A stretch of DNA of 64,000 nt from Cryoendolithus antarcticus (GCA_002077065.1 NAJO01000003.1:930001-994000); one strand, 5' to 3'. Counted from the first letter of the stretch, positions 1 through 12,002 are shown. Translations and numbers: made by a program. Notes: generated by a model not told the origin, from the sequence alone.

Positions 1-656
1 CTATCATACTTGGGTCAAGCTCGGCTTCTTGGACTTTGTCTTGGACTGCATATGAGTCGATGACCTCGCCGCCTACTGCCACGCTCAGCTCCACCATGTT
101 GAACTTCGCGCGGCATATAGGGCAGCTATTGGCTCGCTCAACCCATGGCGTGAGGCAGGCATTATGTAAATCATGCTTGCAAGGCAGCAGGTGTGCTATG
201 ATCTCGTCGTCATCGGTGCTATAGAAACGATATTGTCAGTGGCGTGTTCTCATTGTGCCTCCCCATACCGGAGTGTCCCGACAGCACCCTAGACAGGTAC
301 TGTACGAGAAGGAGAAACCCTCACCTTCCATGCTTATTCGGCGAATGTCTTCAAGCCGTCCAAGGTAGGAGGTAGTGGTACGTGTGAATACGTATCGGAG
401 GGGTAGCGTGGGGGGCGAAAGCCTCCGGCATGGGATAGGAGCGCGGCGGATCGGTCGCGAGCGACGTTCTCGTCCGGACTCAAGTCTTAAGGGTATGGCA
501 TAGGTACCTTTTCGCGCTCAGTCTGGTATGGCGCAGTGAGCTCTTGGCGGTGGTGGGAGCGTCGCCATCGTGGGGCGACTTGGGGGTGTCGAAGGGAGCG
601 ATGTTGATATTGAGAGATCGCAGATCGCCCAGGCAGACTATGCAGGGGTCTGCCAT
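1..656 (-). CDS. RING-H2 zinc-finger protein (probable E3 ubiquitin ligase), 3' part outside window
   Basis: Read on the minus strand, ATG is at 656. Exon 1 (656-508) opens [12 protein letters not shown], which supplies the first Cys pair of a RING domain. It ends in phase 2 at a GTACCT donor. The next exon starts at 218 after CTATAG, in matching phase, and gives [24 protein letters not shown] and then KVQEAELDP. Together these make a C-x2-C ... C-x-H-x2-H-x2-C ... C-x2-C RING-H2 finger, as in the fungal PHD/RING family of E3-ligase-like proteins. The implied intron is 289 nt, long for this window, so an extra small exon is possible. The protein runs off the left edge, so any C-terminal domains are unseen. 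The family is clear; the substrate is unknown. Confidence 0.75.
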
Positions 657-1448
657 GGTATCGGTGGTGTTGCGCGAGCTGGAGGGGGGTAATAGTGAAG
701 TTGGTTCATGTAGATCATGAGTAGATGTAAGTGGGTTCGGGAAGAGAAGCGGAGTTTAAGTAGTGTGCGCTAGCGCCATATGCATACTTAGCTAAGGCAG
801 TCACGGGATGTCCATTCCTCTACAACTTGGCATAGCAAGCAACTTGCTCGCACTCGACAAATCTTATCACATTCACGTGGGATCAGGTGAGGTGAAAGGG
901 TTGCTATCTGCTGCTGTAGCAGCAACAGGTTTGGTGGGATCGAGCGTGACCTGTGTCTCGGCTCAACTTGCTTGTGTCACATTACTTGCCTGGAACGAGC
1001 ATCACGGGGTGTTGGAGTGGCAGCCTACTTAGGGCACCCTCTACTAGTTCACGACCGTTCAATGTCACATTGGAATGGCCAGAGGTGGCACATCGTGGAG
1101 CGTTCGCACCGATTGGGTGGTCATCATCGGACGCTTGATTTGGGCCGTCTTCAGCAACATGGTCCAAGTGCAGCTGCATCGATAGACCATCATAGTCATC
1201 CAATCCAAGGTCCGAGTTATCGAAGTGAAGAATGGCGTCGGAAGATAGCACCAGCACCTGGTTGAAATTGGTGAAGTAGGTCAAATGTGGCCGAATAATG
1301 TCTTCTCAGCTTTACGGTCGCGACAGCCTGTCGGTGTGAATGCTAATCGTCATCTTTCACCACGTCCGACGCTCCATTGCACACAGCCGTACGCGAGTCC
1401 ATCAGCCGCGCGCAGATTTATCAACCCTCCATGCTCTCATGACCCCAT
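657..1448. other. Intergenic stretch, no supported gene
   Basis: This lies between the start of the RING gene and the stop of RPL43. It has short open frames on both strands (for example minus 1284-982, about 100 codons), but none shows a recognisable domain, a good start context or splice support. It probably holds the RING gene promoter and the RPL43 3' UTR. Confidence 0.5.
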
Positions 1449-1985
1449 CTACACCTCCGCAATCTCTCGTAGACGCCTGATCGTCGACCGTGTAGCAGCG
1501 GCTGCCGGTGTGCTGAATATAATGTTAGTCTGATATCCTCCCACCGCCCAGATGTATTGACCTCGACGTACGACAGAATGTATGCGCCTCCAGCAACCGT
1601 CTTCTTGCACGACTTGCAGTCCCAGATTCCAACCGAATGACGCTTGACCGTGACCTTTCCGCAGAATGTGCATGTGTAGCGGGCGTGCTGTGAGATTTCG
1701 ATCTTCTTTACTTGCTTGCGGAGGGAGGCACCGTAGCTGAGGGTGAATGTTAGTACATCTCCTTCAACTTGTTTGAGGTCCCGGCGTCGCAATGATCTGG
1801 CGGTTCGAGGGATAGTGTGGGCGTGGCATACCGAGTACCGTATTTACCGGTGATTCCGACCTCTGTTCATGGAGTCAGTATACTGCGTCCAAGTCTTTCC
1901 ATTTTCCTCGGCGCGTCTCTGCATTGCCTTGACAAGGCTCATCTCTCTATCGCTGGGGCAACATACTCTTTGTGCGCTTCGTCAT
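1449..1985 (-). CDS. RPL43: 60S ribosomal protein L43 (eL43/L37a)
   Basis: Structural protein of the large cytosolic ribosomal subunit, a small zinc-binding protein. Four exons on the minus strand: 1985-1967, 1862-1832, 1736-1572 and 1512-1449, giving 92 aa, the usual family length. It begins [17 protein letters not shown], then [13 protein letters not shown], and carries the zinc ribbon C-x2-C ... C-x2-C as YTCTFCGK and WDCKSCKK. It ends [14 protein letters not shown]. All splice phases match and the introns have GT-AG ends (GTATGT, GTATGC and GTACGT donors). Introns near the ATG are typical of fungal ribosomal protein genes. It is transcribed divergently from the oxidoreductase at 2325. Confidence 0.96.
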
Positions 1986-2324
1986 TGTGGCGGTAGTGCT
2001 GTGTTTGAGGTGAGTCGATGATCGTGGGATGCCGCTGTCCTCACATCCTTGGTCGTCGATATCGACGTCGAATTCGTGGGTCGTGAACGCTAGCGGTCTT
2101 GGCACATGACTCGCGCCCATCGCCGGCTCACTGCCTCCATCTAGCCATCAATGCATGTGATCATGATGCCGGCCTCGGTCGCAAAGGGCAAAATAAGTGG
2201 TGCAATAATGTTCAGTATTGGTAGGTCTTAATATTGGTCTCGTATTCTCGTCGTTCACGCTTCACGAAAAGCACCGAAACGGATACTGGCCGACTTGCAG
2301 CTTCGGCAACCTTCTCAGTTCATC
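1986..2324. promoter_or_regulatory. Shared promoter region of RPL43 and the oxidoreductase gene
   Basis: 339 bp between two divergent start codons, so both promoters and 5' UTRs must lie here, apart from UTR introns. No specific operator was identified. Confidence 0.5.
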
Positions 2325-3627
2325 ATGGCGTCTAATCAAAGCCGTCAGTACGAGGTAATTCTCTTTGGCGCAACAGGATACACTGGCAAATACACCGCAG
2401 AATACCTCACAACATCATCTCCAACGAATCTCAAGTGGGCGATAGCAGGTCGCAGTCAGTCCAAGCTCCGAGACCTGGCCAAAGAACTCCAGACGCTCAA
2501 TCCAAATCGTCCTTCTCCTGCGATCGAAACATCAGACCTCGATCCCACATCCCTAGAGAAGCTAGCTCTCAAGACGAAGGTCCTGGTTACGACCGTCGGT
2601 CCCTACCACAAATATGGAACGGCAGTGCTCGCCGCCTGCGCGGAGACCGGTACGCATTACCTGGATGTCACCGGTGAGATTCCATGGGTCTACGACATGG
2701 TCAATCAGTATCACGACACTGCCAAGCAGACTGGTGCTATCATCATCCCGCAGTGTGGCGTGGAGTCCGCGCCGAGTGATCTAATGTGCTGGGCTCTGGT
2801 GAATCACATCCGTGAGACGCTTCATACAGGCACCGGGGAGATCGTCTACTCGATGCATGATATGAAGGGCAGTGCGAGTGGAGGCACACTGTCGACGATC
2901 CTAACGCTTTTTGATCGATATGGGCTTGGTGAGTTGGCGAAGAGTAGTGCGAGATGGAGTATCTCTGCCGTGAAGCCGCCGAAGCAGGACTACTCGAAGT
3001 CTCTTACCGAGAAATTGACTGGTCTTCGCACGGTGAATGATCTCGGAGGTACTCTAACGGACAGTCTGCAAAGTGTGGACATCCCCATTGTGCATCGTAG
3101 TTGGAGCTTGTATGACGGGGGGAGGTTGTATGGCGATAAAATCCACTTCACGCCATACATGAGGGCCAGTGGAGCGTTGCAGGGACTGGCTGTGCACTTT
3201 GCCATGGGCTTCGGGATACTGGCGTTGTTGCTGCCGCCTGTGAGGTGGCTGCTGCAGAGATATGTCACACAACCTGGGAGTGGCGCAACGAAGGAGTGAG
3301 TTGCACTAGCCGGCCACCGCATAGACCACCGACTGACAAGAACGCAGGCACACCGCAAAGGACTTCGTGGAGTGGCGCGCGATCGCAACAGCGGACTCGA
3401 CAGATGCGACTGCTCCAAAGCGAGCATCTGCTCGATGGCGCTTTGAGGGCAGTCTGTATCACATGACCGGGATCTTGGTAGCAGAAGCCGCGTTGGCTAT
3501 TGCACGAGATAAAACGCCTGCACATGGCATGGGAGGTGGTGTGCTGACACCAGCGACGCTTGGCGGCAAGTATCTGGACAGGATGAAGGCGGCGGGAGTG
3601 ACTGTCGAAGTGGCTACAACGCCATAG
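2325..3627 (+). CDS. Saccharopine-dehydrogenase-like NAD(P)-binding oxidoreductase
   Basis: Exons 2325-3295 and 3348-3627 are joined by a GTGAGT...GCAG intron and give 416 aa. The start MASNQSRQYEV (CATCATGG context) is preferred; an upstream in-frame TTG at 2295 is not needed. The N-terminus has a Rossmann glycine motif GATGYTG at residues 15-21, then AGRSQSKL. Further conserved blocks are VTTVGPYHKYG and YLDVTGE, typical of the saccharopine dehydrogenase-like/trans-acting enoyl reductase family. A hydrophobic segment near residues 285-305 fits the membrane or lipid-droplet members of this family. The true lysine-pathway enzyme is organised differently, so a role in lysine synthesis is not implied. 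The substrate is unknown. Confidence 0.88.
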
Positions 3628-3865
3628 ACTAGCTTACGCCATGCAACAATCAGTGGGACCACGCTCGTCGAGTAGTTGTGATCGTTCGGAATGTGCGAGC
3701 GAGATGTGCGTGACTACTGTCTAAGGTATCTTGCCTAGAACTGCATGCACAACTGCGTAGTCCCGCCGAGGAACTTCCCGTACACAGAGTGCTGCAGATC
3801 CACGGGAAAGCAACATCCAGCACAACGCCAGCCCATTGCAAGAAAGCGCTCGGTCAACGAATCCT

Positions 3866-4456
3866 CTATTTCGCCTTCTTCTTGTCGCCACCCTTCGTCT
3901 TGGCCACACCGCGGGACTCCTTTGCCCTGTTCTTGCGTTGCTTGCCTGTACATCCATGTCAGCATACCAGACCCTGAGCACCGCATAGTTCCCGTTTTAG
4001 CTATCACGAGGATGTACGTACGCTGTTGCCTGCTCGCCTTCTCGATCTTGTTCGCCTGTCCGTACCGCACAAGCCTGTAGTGGGGCTCGAACTTCTTCAT
4101 CGCCTCATTGCTATCGTAGACCAGCGCAAAGCCAGTGCTCTTGCCACCACCAAATTGTGTGCGGAAACCGAAGACGGAGACTTGGTCCTTGCTCGATTTG
4201 TAGAGCTCGGAGAGCTTCTGGCGGAGTTCATCCTTGGAGACATTGGGGCGGTTGGGGTGGAGGACATCACTGTTGGATCGGACTGTTAGCTACTCTCTCC
4301 CGCTCTGATGCGCCTGCAATATTTCGACCCTTCTGCGGGTGTGACATCGCAATTCGACGGTGGAGGGGTGTGTACGCACACGACCATTTGCTTGCGGCCG
4401 AGGAGAGGGTTGCGGATGAACTTGCGAGTGCGCAATGTCACCTGGGAGTCCGACAT
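3866..4456 (-). CDS. RPS24: 40S ribosomal protein S24 (eS24)
   Basis: Component of the small cytosolic ribosomal subunit. Three minus-strand exons, 4456-4380, 4269-4022 and 3945-3866, give 134 aa, the family length. It starts [20 protein letters not shown] and continues [32 protein letters not shown] and [19 protein letters not shown]. It ends in a lysine-rich tail with [12 protein letters not shown]. Introns use GTGCGT and GTACGT donors with CAG acceptors and phases match. The stop is TAG, which shows that TAG is a normal terminator here. It is head-to-head with the eEF2 methyltransferase gene, 270 bp apart. Confidence 0.96.
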
Positions 4457-4726
4457 GATGGCGATGTGATGTCGAATTTCAAGGTGAATGTCGTGCGTCT
4501 TTTGCCGTGTGCGGTCGCCTGGTGAATCAACCGGTGTCATCTTCGAGGTGCGGGTTGTGGGTGTCAGAAATTCAGCAGTGCAGCCGAGTCATGTGCCAAG
4601 ACACTGGACTTCATCGACTAAAGACCGAGTGAGACCATTCTATTCAACCTTCACCACTTCAATATGGAAATGGAAGGCAATCCTGTCGGCATAGCACCGT
4701 TGTGAGGACAACTCACGACTGTAACG
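4457..4726. promoter_or_regulatory. Bidirectional promoter of RPS24 and EFM3-type methyltransferase
   Basis: 270 bp separate the two divergent start codons, so both promoters must share this space. Both genes serve cytosolic translation, which makes co-regulation plausible but unproven. No specific binding site was identified. Confidence 0.45.
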
Positions 4727-5961
4727 ATGGCACAAGATGGCATGGATCCTCAGTTGCTGATATTCCGTCGCCAGTATCTGCAGCTATTTGAGCCAGCCTT
4801 CCTCGCATGGCCGCCCAAGCAGCTGCTACGCGATCCAGATGTGCAGTCATGGCTCTACAAGCATCTCTTCAATGATGAAGTACACTCGTATCTGCCATCT
4901 GGCCGCTATCAGCTTCGAGTCTTGAAGCCACTGCTAGCCAAAATCGAAAAAGCGATCGAGGATCCCGATGAAGATGTAGGTTCTTGCATTCTTCCTCATT
5001 CATCGACTGCTTCTTTTTCCCTGTCTCACATATGTTGATGCCACTCTGACTGGCAGGAGATCAACGACGACTTGATGAAGTATCTTTCTCTTCTCATGAG
5101 TTCAGATCTACCCTCAGAAGGCACTGCAGTACAGCAGAGGTCTTATGTGACCTTCACCACGCTTCCACCGGATATATCCCGCTCGGCCGACACTACCTCA
5201 GAGCCTACACTCACGCTCTTGGAGCGACGAAATCTTATCTCGGGCTCGTTGACCACCGGCTTCCGCACTTGGGAAGCAGCGCTGCACTTAGGCTCTTATC
5301 TACTCTCCGCCAACGGAGAGAGTCTCGTCAAAGACAAAAGCGTGCTGGAGCTAGGCTGTGGTACAGGATTCCTATCGATCCTGTGCGCCAAGCAACTTGG
5401 CGCAAGTCATGTCACTGCTACGGATGGTGACCATGGTGTTGTGGAGCAGCTGAAAGACAACCTCTTTCTGAACGATCTCGACGATGGAAAGAAGGTCTAC
5501 TCTAGCGTCTTGAAGTGGGGTCATGGATTGAAAGGTACATGGGTAGAAGACGACTTCGAAGCACACCCATACGACACCGTGATCGGTGCAGACATCGTGA
5601 GGATAATACGTTGCCAGACAGTGATCTTCAGCTGACGCAGGCGTCAGACGTACGACAAGGCCGCAATCTCGGCGCTAGTGAACACCATACGCATGCTGTT
5701 CTTGTTCCGATCTACCATCCAAGTTGTCATCGCGGGTGCGATACGCAACGCTGAGACGTTCGAGCACTTTCGGCAAGCTTGCTGTGAGCATACATTCGCC
5801 GACCGCCATGTGCGAATTTACTGACGGAGACAGTACGAAGCAAGTTCAACATCGAAGAAGTCGACTTCGCCGCCAAAGACATACATGAGCAATCGAGCCT
5901 ATTCTACGCTAAAGCCGTGCCGATCATGACCATGTTGATAAAGTCGCCTGACAGCGCGTGA
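4727..5961 (+). CDS. EFM3: Protein-lysine N-methyltransferase of the FAM86/EEF2KMT family
   Basis: Predicted S-adenosylmethionine-dependent enzyme that methylates a lysine of elongation factor 2. Four exons, 4727-4975, 5057-5596, 5648-5783 and 5834-5961, give 350 aa. The first three are secure; the last intron (GTGAGC...ACAG) is inferred from frame and phase. The N-terminus (FRRQYLQLFEP, SYLPSGRYQLRVLK) is the FAM86-specific region. It is followed by TGFRTWEAALHLGSYL, SAM motif I VLELGCGTG at residues 179-187, an acidic TATDGD loop, and VIGADITYDK with the family's post-motif D. These identify a class I seven-beta-strand methyltransferase. Confidence 0.85.
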
Positions 5962-7059
5962 TATGGAGTTGGGCAATTGCGTAGATCCTGGTAGGACGCT
6001 ATGAGGATGCGAATGAGGCAAACATGCACAAAGATCGTTATGGGTCTGTGACAATCACGACGTGGGGAAGCGTAAACGAAGAATCGCGTGTACAGTGGCT
6101 CCTCGCGGTGTCGCTGACACTGATGCAGCGGATCAAAGACCTTGACATTGTCTTGGATTAGAGAGCAAGAGCTCCGACTTCAATATCCAGGTCTGCTAGT
6201 TTCTTCGCCGTGTAACGACGAATACCAGAAGCGACTCCATCGCGTCTATATACAGCCATGTGGTACAAAATGTCATCAGAAGACTACAGGCCTATTCCAT
6301 GCAATGCAGTTCTGTGCCATCGCCGAATAGAGACTAGCGTCAGGTACAGCCCGCTGTTTGAGTCGGAGACTTTGCAGCGGCCTTGGCGCTTCAACACCTG
6401 CAGCATAGACGATACGACATTGGATGGACACATTCATCTGGGGAGCTCACACGCACAGAGGATCCGGACGATCGAGACGCTCTCATCGTCGTTGCCCACC
6501 CACGCAAGCGGAATTGGAATCTACGAACTGATCCTTCGCCATGGCCACAAAATGCCCCTTATCCCGAGAGCAATCTCCCGCGCCGCTGGGACCATCGCTC
6601 AATGTCTCCATAACACTTCCACATGGCGACGACATTCTAGTATCTCTGACCGTAGCTACACTACTCTCTTTTCAGTGCGCTGTTCTCCATTTTCTATTTC
6701 GATCTCGTCACTCATTCTACACTTCGTTATACTTGTTGTTCTATTCTATTGACCACTGTCCTTCGGAGCTAATTTATAGGAGTGCAAAGCGCTGAGAGGT
6801 TGTCCTGGAGGCGGGAGATAGGATCAGAGAGCCTTCTGCATAACACTGTACCCGGAGCATAAGAGCTGGAATCGGTCAAGAGCGGGAGGGTGATTTCAAA
6901 CAATTCTGGGGATACGTCCTCCACGGGCACTTTGAAGCATACACTGTTCCTTACTGTACCCGAGCTTCGAGTGTTCCCTTCTCTGGGCAAGTAGAGAAAA
7001 TACCATTGTAGGAGGAGGGTCAGCAGGCATACGAATACTTTAGGTCAAATATCTTGGGC
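5962..7059. other. Long leader/intergenic region upstream of the Nrd1-like gene
   Basis: About 1.1 kb. It contains upstream ATGs and one plus-strand frame of 164 codons (6258-6752) without a recognisable domain, with a hydrophobic C-terminal end. Regulatory RNA-binding protein genes in fungi often have long 5' leaders, so much of this may be 5' UTR. No confident gene. Confidence 0.4.
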
Positions 7060-9693
7060 ATGCAGCTTAGCGACTCAATGCCTTCCGCTACGATGGGCCA
7101 CAGGCATACGCAGTCGTACGCTGTTAAATCGACACTTAACCCAGACAATACAGGCTTCTACCATGGTGGATTCCATAGCACACAGCCATCTATTGGTGGC
7201 TACGCAGACCGCCACCCACAGCGCAACAACGTTCCTGCGATCAATACGAGTCGCCAAATGTCGCAAAGCGGTTTCAATGGGACTGACATGCAGTCTCCAC
7301 AGACTGGCTATGACATGAACTTCACTCCTTTACTACCTTCACAGCTTTTGATGGGCAGTCCCTTCCAACCCGGCTCACCACCGACTTTCCAGTCACCACA
7401 GTTTCAGAGCTTTCAACCATTCACCCAGCAGAACGCTGGTACCCGACACAATCAGCAAGCACAATCGATCAATGGCTTCCAGCACCAGCAATCCGCATTC
7501 GCGCCCAGCATGTTCACACAGATTGCCTCGCCGACTGGCATGGGGGCTGCATCATACTTCGGGTCCATGCAATCGCCCACAACCGGCTTCAATGCTTTGA
7601 ATGGCGGAGTCATGAACGGGTATGCGCCAATGGCTATGGCGCCGAGCGTCATCTCAGGCACGAGCAGGACTGTCTATCTGGGCAATATTCCGCAGGACAC
7701 CTCCGCTGAAGAGATCCTTGGTCATGTTCGCAGCGGACAGATCGAGTCGATCCGGATGCTGCCAGACAAGAACTGTGCATTCATATCCTTCTTAGATGGC
7801 AGCTCTGCTACACACTTCCACTCTGATGCAATCTTGAAGAAGCTTTGCGTCAAGGGCCAGGATATCAAGATCGGATGGGGCAAGCCGTCTTCGGTACCGA
7901 CTTCTGTCGCGCTTGCTGTGCAGCAAAATGGTGCTTCGCGGAACGTCTACTTGGGCAATCTGCCAGAAGAGACGACTGAAGACGAGCTTCGAGAGGACTT
8001 GGGCAAATTTGGTCCCATCGATACTGTGAAGATCGTCAAGGAGAAGGCAATCGGCTTCGTGCATTTCCTGTCAATTGGCAATGCGATCAAGGCTGTCACG
8101 CAGCTCCCCCAGGACCCTAAGTGGGCAGCACCACGCCGAGTGTACTACGGCAAGGATCGGTGTGCATATGTGTCGAAGACTCAACAGCAGAACGCCGCAC
8201 AGTATCTTGGCATCGCACCGGGCTACGCACACGTTCTCAATGGAGCTGATCGAGATCTGATTACCAACGCACTCGCACAGCAGTCAGTGGCTGCCGCAGC
8301 TGTTGCAACGACAGCGGGCGGTGCGGACAATCTGGGAAACCGGACAGTGTACTTGGGCAACATCCACCCCGAGACGACGATTGAGGAGATCTGCAATGTT
8401 GTGAGAGGTGGACTTTTGCATCACATTCGATACATTCCTGACAAGCACATCTGCTTCGTGACATTCATTGATCCGACATCAGCGGCATCGTTCTACGCAT
8501 TGAGCAACTTGCAAGGTCTCATGATTCACAATCGGCGATTGAAGATCGGCTGGGGTAAGCACTCTGGCGCACTTCCGCCTGCGATTGCACTCGCAGTATC
8601 TGGCGGTGCATCGCGTAATGTCTACATCGGCAACCTTGACGAGAGCTGGACCGAGGAGCGCCTTCGACAGGACTTCCAGGACTACGGCGACATTGAGCTC
8701 GTCAACGCACTTCGCGAAAAGAGCTGTGCTTTCGTCAATTTCACCAACATTGCTAATGCCATTAAGGCAATCGAGGCTGTCCGCGGCAAAGACGAGTACA
8801 AACGCTTCAAAGTCAACTTCGGCAAGGACAGGTGTGGTAACCCACCAAGGCAGATGGCGAACCAGCAGATTCACCAGCAACAACATCAGCAGCAGCAGCA
8901 GTCGCAGCACCAGCAAGGCTACGAGAATGGCGTGCACTCACCATCCCCGATAAGTAGTCTCCAGCCAAGCCGCACACACCAATCCATCTCGCCCGCTAGC
9001 TCAGGCATGGGTCAACACCATAGCACTTTCACGCCTAGCCAAGGTCCGACACCTTCCACTATCCTGAACGCTGGCAACAATAACCCCTTGACCCTATACC
9101 TCGCGGCAGCTCAACAGTCCTCGCTTCAACAAGCCCAACAGCAGCAACAATCCGCGGAGTATAGCCCCACGAGCTACTCCATCCAGCCGCAGCAGCAGCA
9201 GTCGCAGCAGCAGCAACACCAGCCTCAACACCACCACACTCAGTCATACTTGCCGCAAGTCTCCTCCGCCTCAGCCCAACAAGCTTTCTACAGCTCGCCC
9301 AATGAGTCTCACCCCTCAGCAACTCGCACAAGCTCCGGTCTGGACATCCCCCAGACATCGCACTACGGCCACGGCAGCCATCAGAGCATGCACATCTCGC
9401 CGTTCACAAACGGGGACAGCACGGCTATGAACGGCATGTACAGCCAGCAAGGCTCGTCACAGCGGAATGGTACTGGCAGCAGTGGAATGGGCGGAGCGCA
9501 GCATAGTCGCACAGTCAGCTTGCCGGCTTTCAATCTGGCGCAGGCGCAGGCGCAGCAGCAGCAGATGCAGATGCAGTCGCTGCAGCAGGGTTTCGCTGGA
9601 CTGAGTGGACTGGGCGGAGGAGCGTATGGGCTGGGCGCGCATGGGGAGAGTAATGGCGGGTTGCAGGCATGGGGAGAGGAGGAAGCAGCCTAG
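7060..9693 (+). CDS. nrd1: Four-RRM RNA-binding protein, Nrd1 (negative regulator of differentiation) type
   Basis: Single-exon gene of 877 aa. ATG at 7060 is used; the frame is open from a TTG two codons earlier. Residues 1-200 are Gln/Ser/Pro-rich and disordered. Four RRMs follow at about 203-276, 293-368, 427-500 and 518-592. Each starts with an RNP2-like strand ([36 protein letters not shown]) and has RNP1-like segments such as CAFISFLD and IGFVHFLS. The alternating IGWGK and YYGKDRC linkers are a hallmark of the fission yeast Nrd1/Msa2 family, which binds mRNAs and controls differentiation and stress responses. The C-terminal 280 residues are Gln/His/Ser-rich. The stop is TAG. The exact biological role in this species is inferred. 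Confidence 0.88.
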   Translation: MQLSDSMPSATMGHRHTQSYAVKSTLNPDNTGFYHGGFHSTQPSIGGYADRHPQRNNVPAINTSRQMSQSGFNGTDMQSPQTGYDMNFTPLLPSQLLMGSPFQPGSPPTFQSPQFQSFQPFTQQNAGTRHNQQAQSINGFQHQQSAFAPSMFTQIASPTGMGAASYFGSMQSPTTGFNALNGGVMNGYAPMAMAPSVISGTSRTVYLGNIPQDTSAEEILGHVRSGQIESIRMLPDKNCAFISFLDGSSATHFHSDAILKKLCVKGQDIKIGWGKPSSVPTSVALAVQQNGASRNVYLGNLPEETTEDELREDLGKFGPIDTVKIVKEKAIGFVHFLSIGNAIKAVTQLPQDPKWAAPRRVYYGKDRCAYVSKTQQQNAAQYLGIAPGYAHVLNGADRDLITNALAQQSVAAAAVATTAGGADNLGNRTVYLGNIHPETTIEEICNVVRGGLLHHIRYIPDKHICFVTFIDPTSAASFYALSNLQGLMIHNRRLKIGWGKHSGALPPAIALAVSGGASRNVYIGNLDESWTEERLRQDFQDYGDIELVNALREKSCAFVNFTNIANAIKAIEAVRGKDEYKRFKVNFGKDRCGNPPRQMANQQIHQQQHQQQQQSQHQQGYENGVHSPSPISSLQPSRTHQSISPASSGMGQHHSTFTPSQGPTPSTILNAGNNNPLTLYLAAAQQSSLQQAQQQQQSAEYSPTSYSIQPQQQQSQQQQHQPQHHHTQSYLPQVSSASAQQAFYSSPNESHPSATRTSSGLDIPQTSHYGHGSHQSMHISPFTNGDSTAMNGMYSQQGSSQRNGTGSSGMGGAQHSRTVSLPAFNLAQAQAQQQQMQMQSLQQGFAGLSGLGGGAYGLGAHGESNGGLQAWGEEEAA
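8862..9240 (+). repeat. CAG/CAA-rich polyglutamine-coding tracts
   Basis: Two clusters inside the Nrd1-like gene (about 8862-8917 and 9110-9240) of mixed CAG and CAA codons, interspersed with CAC/CAT. They encode Gln/His-rich low-complexity segments. The interrupted codon mix should limit slippage, but length variation between strains is likely. Confidence 0.8.
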
Positions 9694-10209
9694 AAGATGA
9701 GGCGGTCTAGAAGAGACGGACGGGCTGAGAAGAGACGGAATTCAATTCTTGAGTGTATTGGTACGCGCATTTAAAGAAGGGAGAGGGAGAGAGGGGGGTG
9801 CGGATTTACTAATAATCTGACTTGGTCTCCGCTGCACGCGGGCATTGCTATCGTGGCGCTACATGGCATCTAAGATTGGCCAGGGTGTTGGGATGCATTG
9901 AAACGGCGCTGTAGGATGTACGGAAGCTATATGCATGTAGCCTTGTAGCAGTATTGACATGACAGTTCTTGTCGGCACATCTCTCTTCCACAATGCTGGC
10001 GCTGTCTATCGGTCTCTCCATCGTAAATGCATGCCACGCAAGCCTCACAGCAGTCTCGCAGGCCCGGTGACGGATTCACAGTGCCTCTGTATCGACTTCA
10101 CGCGCACGCTGTCGTTGATCCACACATGCCATCTACCCGCATGGCCTTCGAGACCAGAAAGTCGCTGCTCTAGTGCTTCACTAGTCCGCCTTTGCAATCA
10201 GCCACGCGC
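9694..10209. other. Convergent 3' intergenic region
   Basis: Contains the 3' ends of the Nrd1-like and CCT8 genes, including a purine-rich GGGAGAGGGAGAGAGG stretch near 9780. No gene is supported. Confidence 0.5.
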
Positions 10210-12002
10210 TCAGTCCTCATCGTCCCACCCCTTATTCGGGCCTGGCGGCTTAGGCCCACCAGCTTGCCGCGCAACGATAATCTGATCAACGCTCAACACC
10301 GTCCTCGCAGCCTCAGTGGCGAGCTTAATAGCCCAACTCTTCGATACCATCAGATCCATGATCCCCTCATCCTCAGCATCTAAGGTGCCAGTACCATCAT
10401 TGTTCTCGATGTCCACGCCCAAGCTGGGTATGGCATCTTCCTCGCTCGAAGTCTCTTCGTCCTTTTGCGAGCTGGGCTTGGGAGAGGGCTTGGTGCCATT
10501 CGTGCCGTTAGTCGCGGGAGGAGCGTTGGACACGTTGTGAGCTGTGTAAAGACGGGCGAGGACTTCCGTGGCGTCTAAGCCGGCAGACTCGGCGAGCGTG
10601 CGCGGGATGACTTCGAAGGCTTCGGCGTACTTTTTGATCGCGTATTGACTCAAACCTGGAGTCTTATCACCGATCGCGCCTACACGCTCTAGGATTTGCA
10701 TTTCCGCTGCGCCTGCACCGGATACAAGCCGAGGGTCTCGGGTGATAGCTTTGACGACGTTCACTCCGTCGTCTACCGCCCGCTCCACGTCGTCCAGGTG
10801 ATTTTGTGTAGCGCCACGGAGGACTATTGTCGCTGTGCGTGTTTGCTCCGATTCCTGTCGGAAGACTGTGACTCTGTCGCCACCGATCTCAAGCGTCTCG
10901 ACAATGTCGATGTTGCCCATCTCATCTGGCATGGGCGCTCCGAGGCGAGCTAGAGGTGTGGCGCCGACGACAGCGCAGAGCCGGCGAAGCTCGAATTTCG
11001 AGAGGATCTTAATGACGAGGATGTTGAAGCGGTTGAGGTAGTGTTGTGCCAACTCGCCGACTGTAGCGCCTGCAACCACTACTCGTACGCCAGAGTCGTG
11101 CAATTCTTTGATTGCGGCTTCGATCTGATGCTCCTCGCCTTTCGTGAAGTCTAGTAGCTCTTTCGAAGTCTTGAGCAGGACTGTGCCTTTGGTCTCTGTT
11201 TGCGAGATGTCTATCGGGCAGCTAAAGATGCCCACTTTCGCCTTCGTGGCCTTCTTGACCGTGCCTGAGGGTTCGCGACCGAAGACCATGCCTCTGACGA
11301 CCTTTGACTGCTCGAGTGAGCCGCCCATGATCTTGACGACGCGGATGTTGTCGATGTTGAAGTTGTAGGGGTTCTTGGGAAGGACTGCCAAGACAGCTTC
11401 GGCCACCATGTCAGCGAGCAGCACTTCATTCCCTGACTGCTTCGCTGCGATGACCGTCCGTAGTGCCTTCGCCAGCTCAGCCTGGTCCCGGATGTCGTCT
11501 ACTCTGTCGACTTCCAGCTCCTCCAGTGCTTTCAACGCAAAGCCCTGTGCTCGCTCGTAGCCTTTGACGATCTCGCTGGTTTTCAGACCCATCCGCAGTA
11601 ACTCCTCAGCTTTCTTCAGCAGCTCTCCGGCAAAGACAATGACCATGTTCGTTGCATCGCCCATCTCTGCTTCTTGTTGTTGCGATGCCATGACTATGAG
11701 CTTTGCCGCCGGGTGCACCACATCCAGCTCTCGCAGAATCGTTGCGGCATCGTTTGTGAGGATCATCTTTTGCAGGTGATTTATGACGATTTTATTGCGA
11801 CCGTAAGGGCCTAGGGAGGTCTGTACGGTCTGGGCGATCGTTCGACAGGCTTCGATATTGCGAATGACGGCGCCATCTTCGGCATCATAGCTGGAGTATT
11901 TTGTTAGTATGAGGGGGGGTAGGTAGGCTGGGCGGAGGAGTACTTTTGGTAGCCTGATTTGAAGAGTCCCGCATTCGGAGCATTTGGTATCGAGAGGGAC
12001 AT
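10210..12002 (-). CDS. CCT8: Chaperonin T-complex subunit theta (CCT8/TCP-1 theta)
   Basis: Subunit of the cytosolic TRiC/CCT chaperonin that folds actin and tubulin. Minus-strand exons 12002-11944 and 11890-10210 give 579 aa. It starts MSLSIPNAPNAGLFKSGYQ; after the intron come NYDAEDGAVIRNIEACRTIA and SLGPYGRNKIVI. ATPase-domain motifs follow, such as LTNDAATILREL and the GDATN segment that replaces the group consensus GDGT-type loop. Near the C-terminus are VPRTLAESAGLDATEVL-like and IMDLMVSKSWAIKLATEAA blocks. An Asn/Thr/Pro/Glu-rich insertion of about 40 residues lies before the last conserved block, which makes it slightly long. Head-to-head with the mitochondrial protein gene at 12285. 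Confidence 0.94.

Noticed and set aside
266..480. Possible middle exon in the RING gene (Arg/Thr-rich frame [14 protein letters not shown])
   Set aside because: Its phase does not fit the following exon, whereas joining exon 1 directly to 218 restores the RING domain in phase.
982..1284. Minus-strand frame of about 100 codons with a hydrophobic start
   Set aside because: No family features, no splice support and no useful start context.
2295..2324. Upstream TTG as start for the oxidoreductase
   Set aside because: Nuclear genes start at ATG; ATG 2325 fits family length and context.
10316..11779. Several plus-strand frames opposite CCT8
   Set aside because: They are shadows of the CCT8 coding strand and have composition typical of antisense codons.
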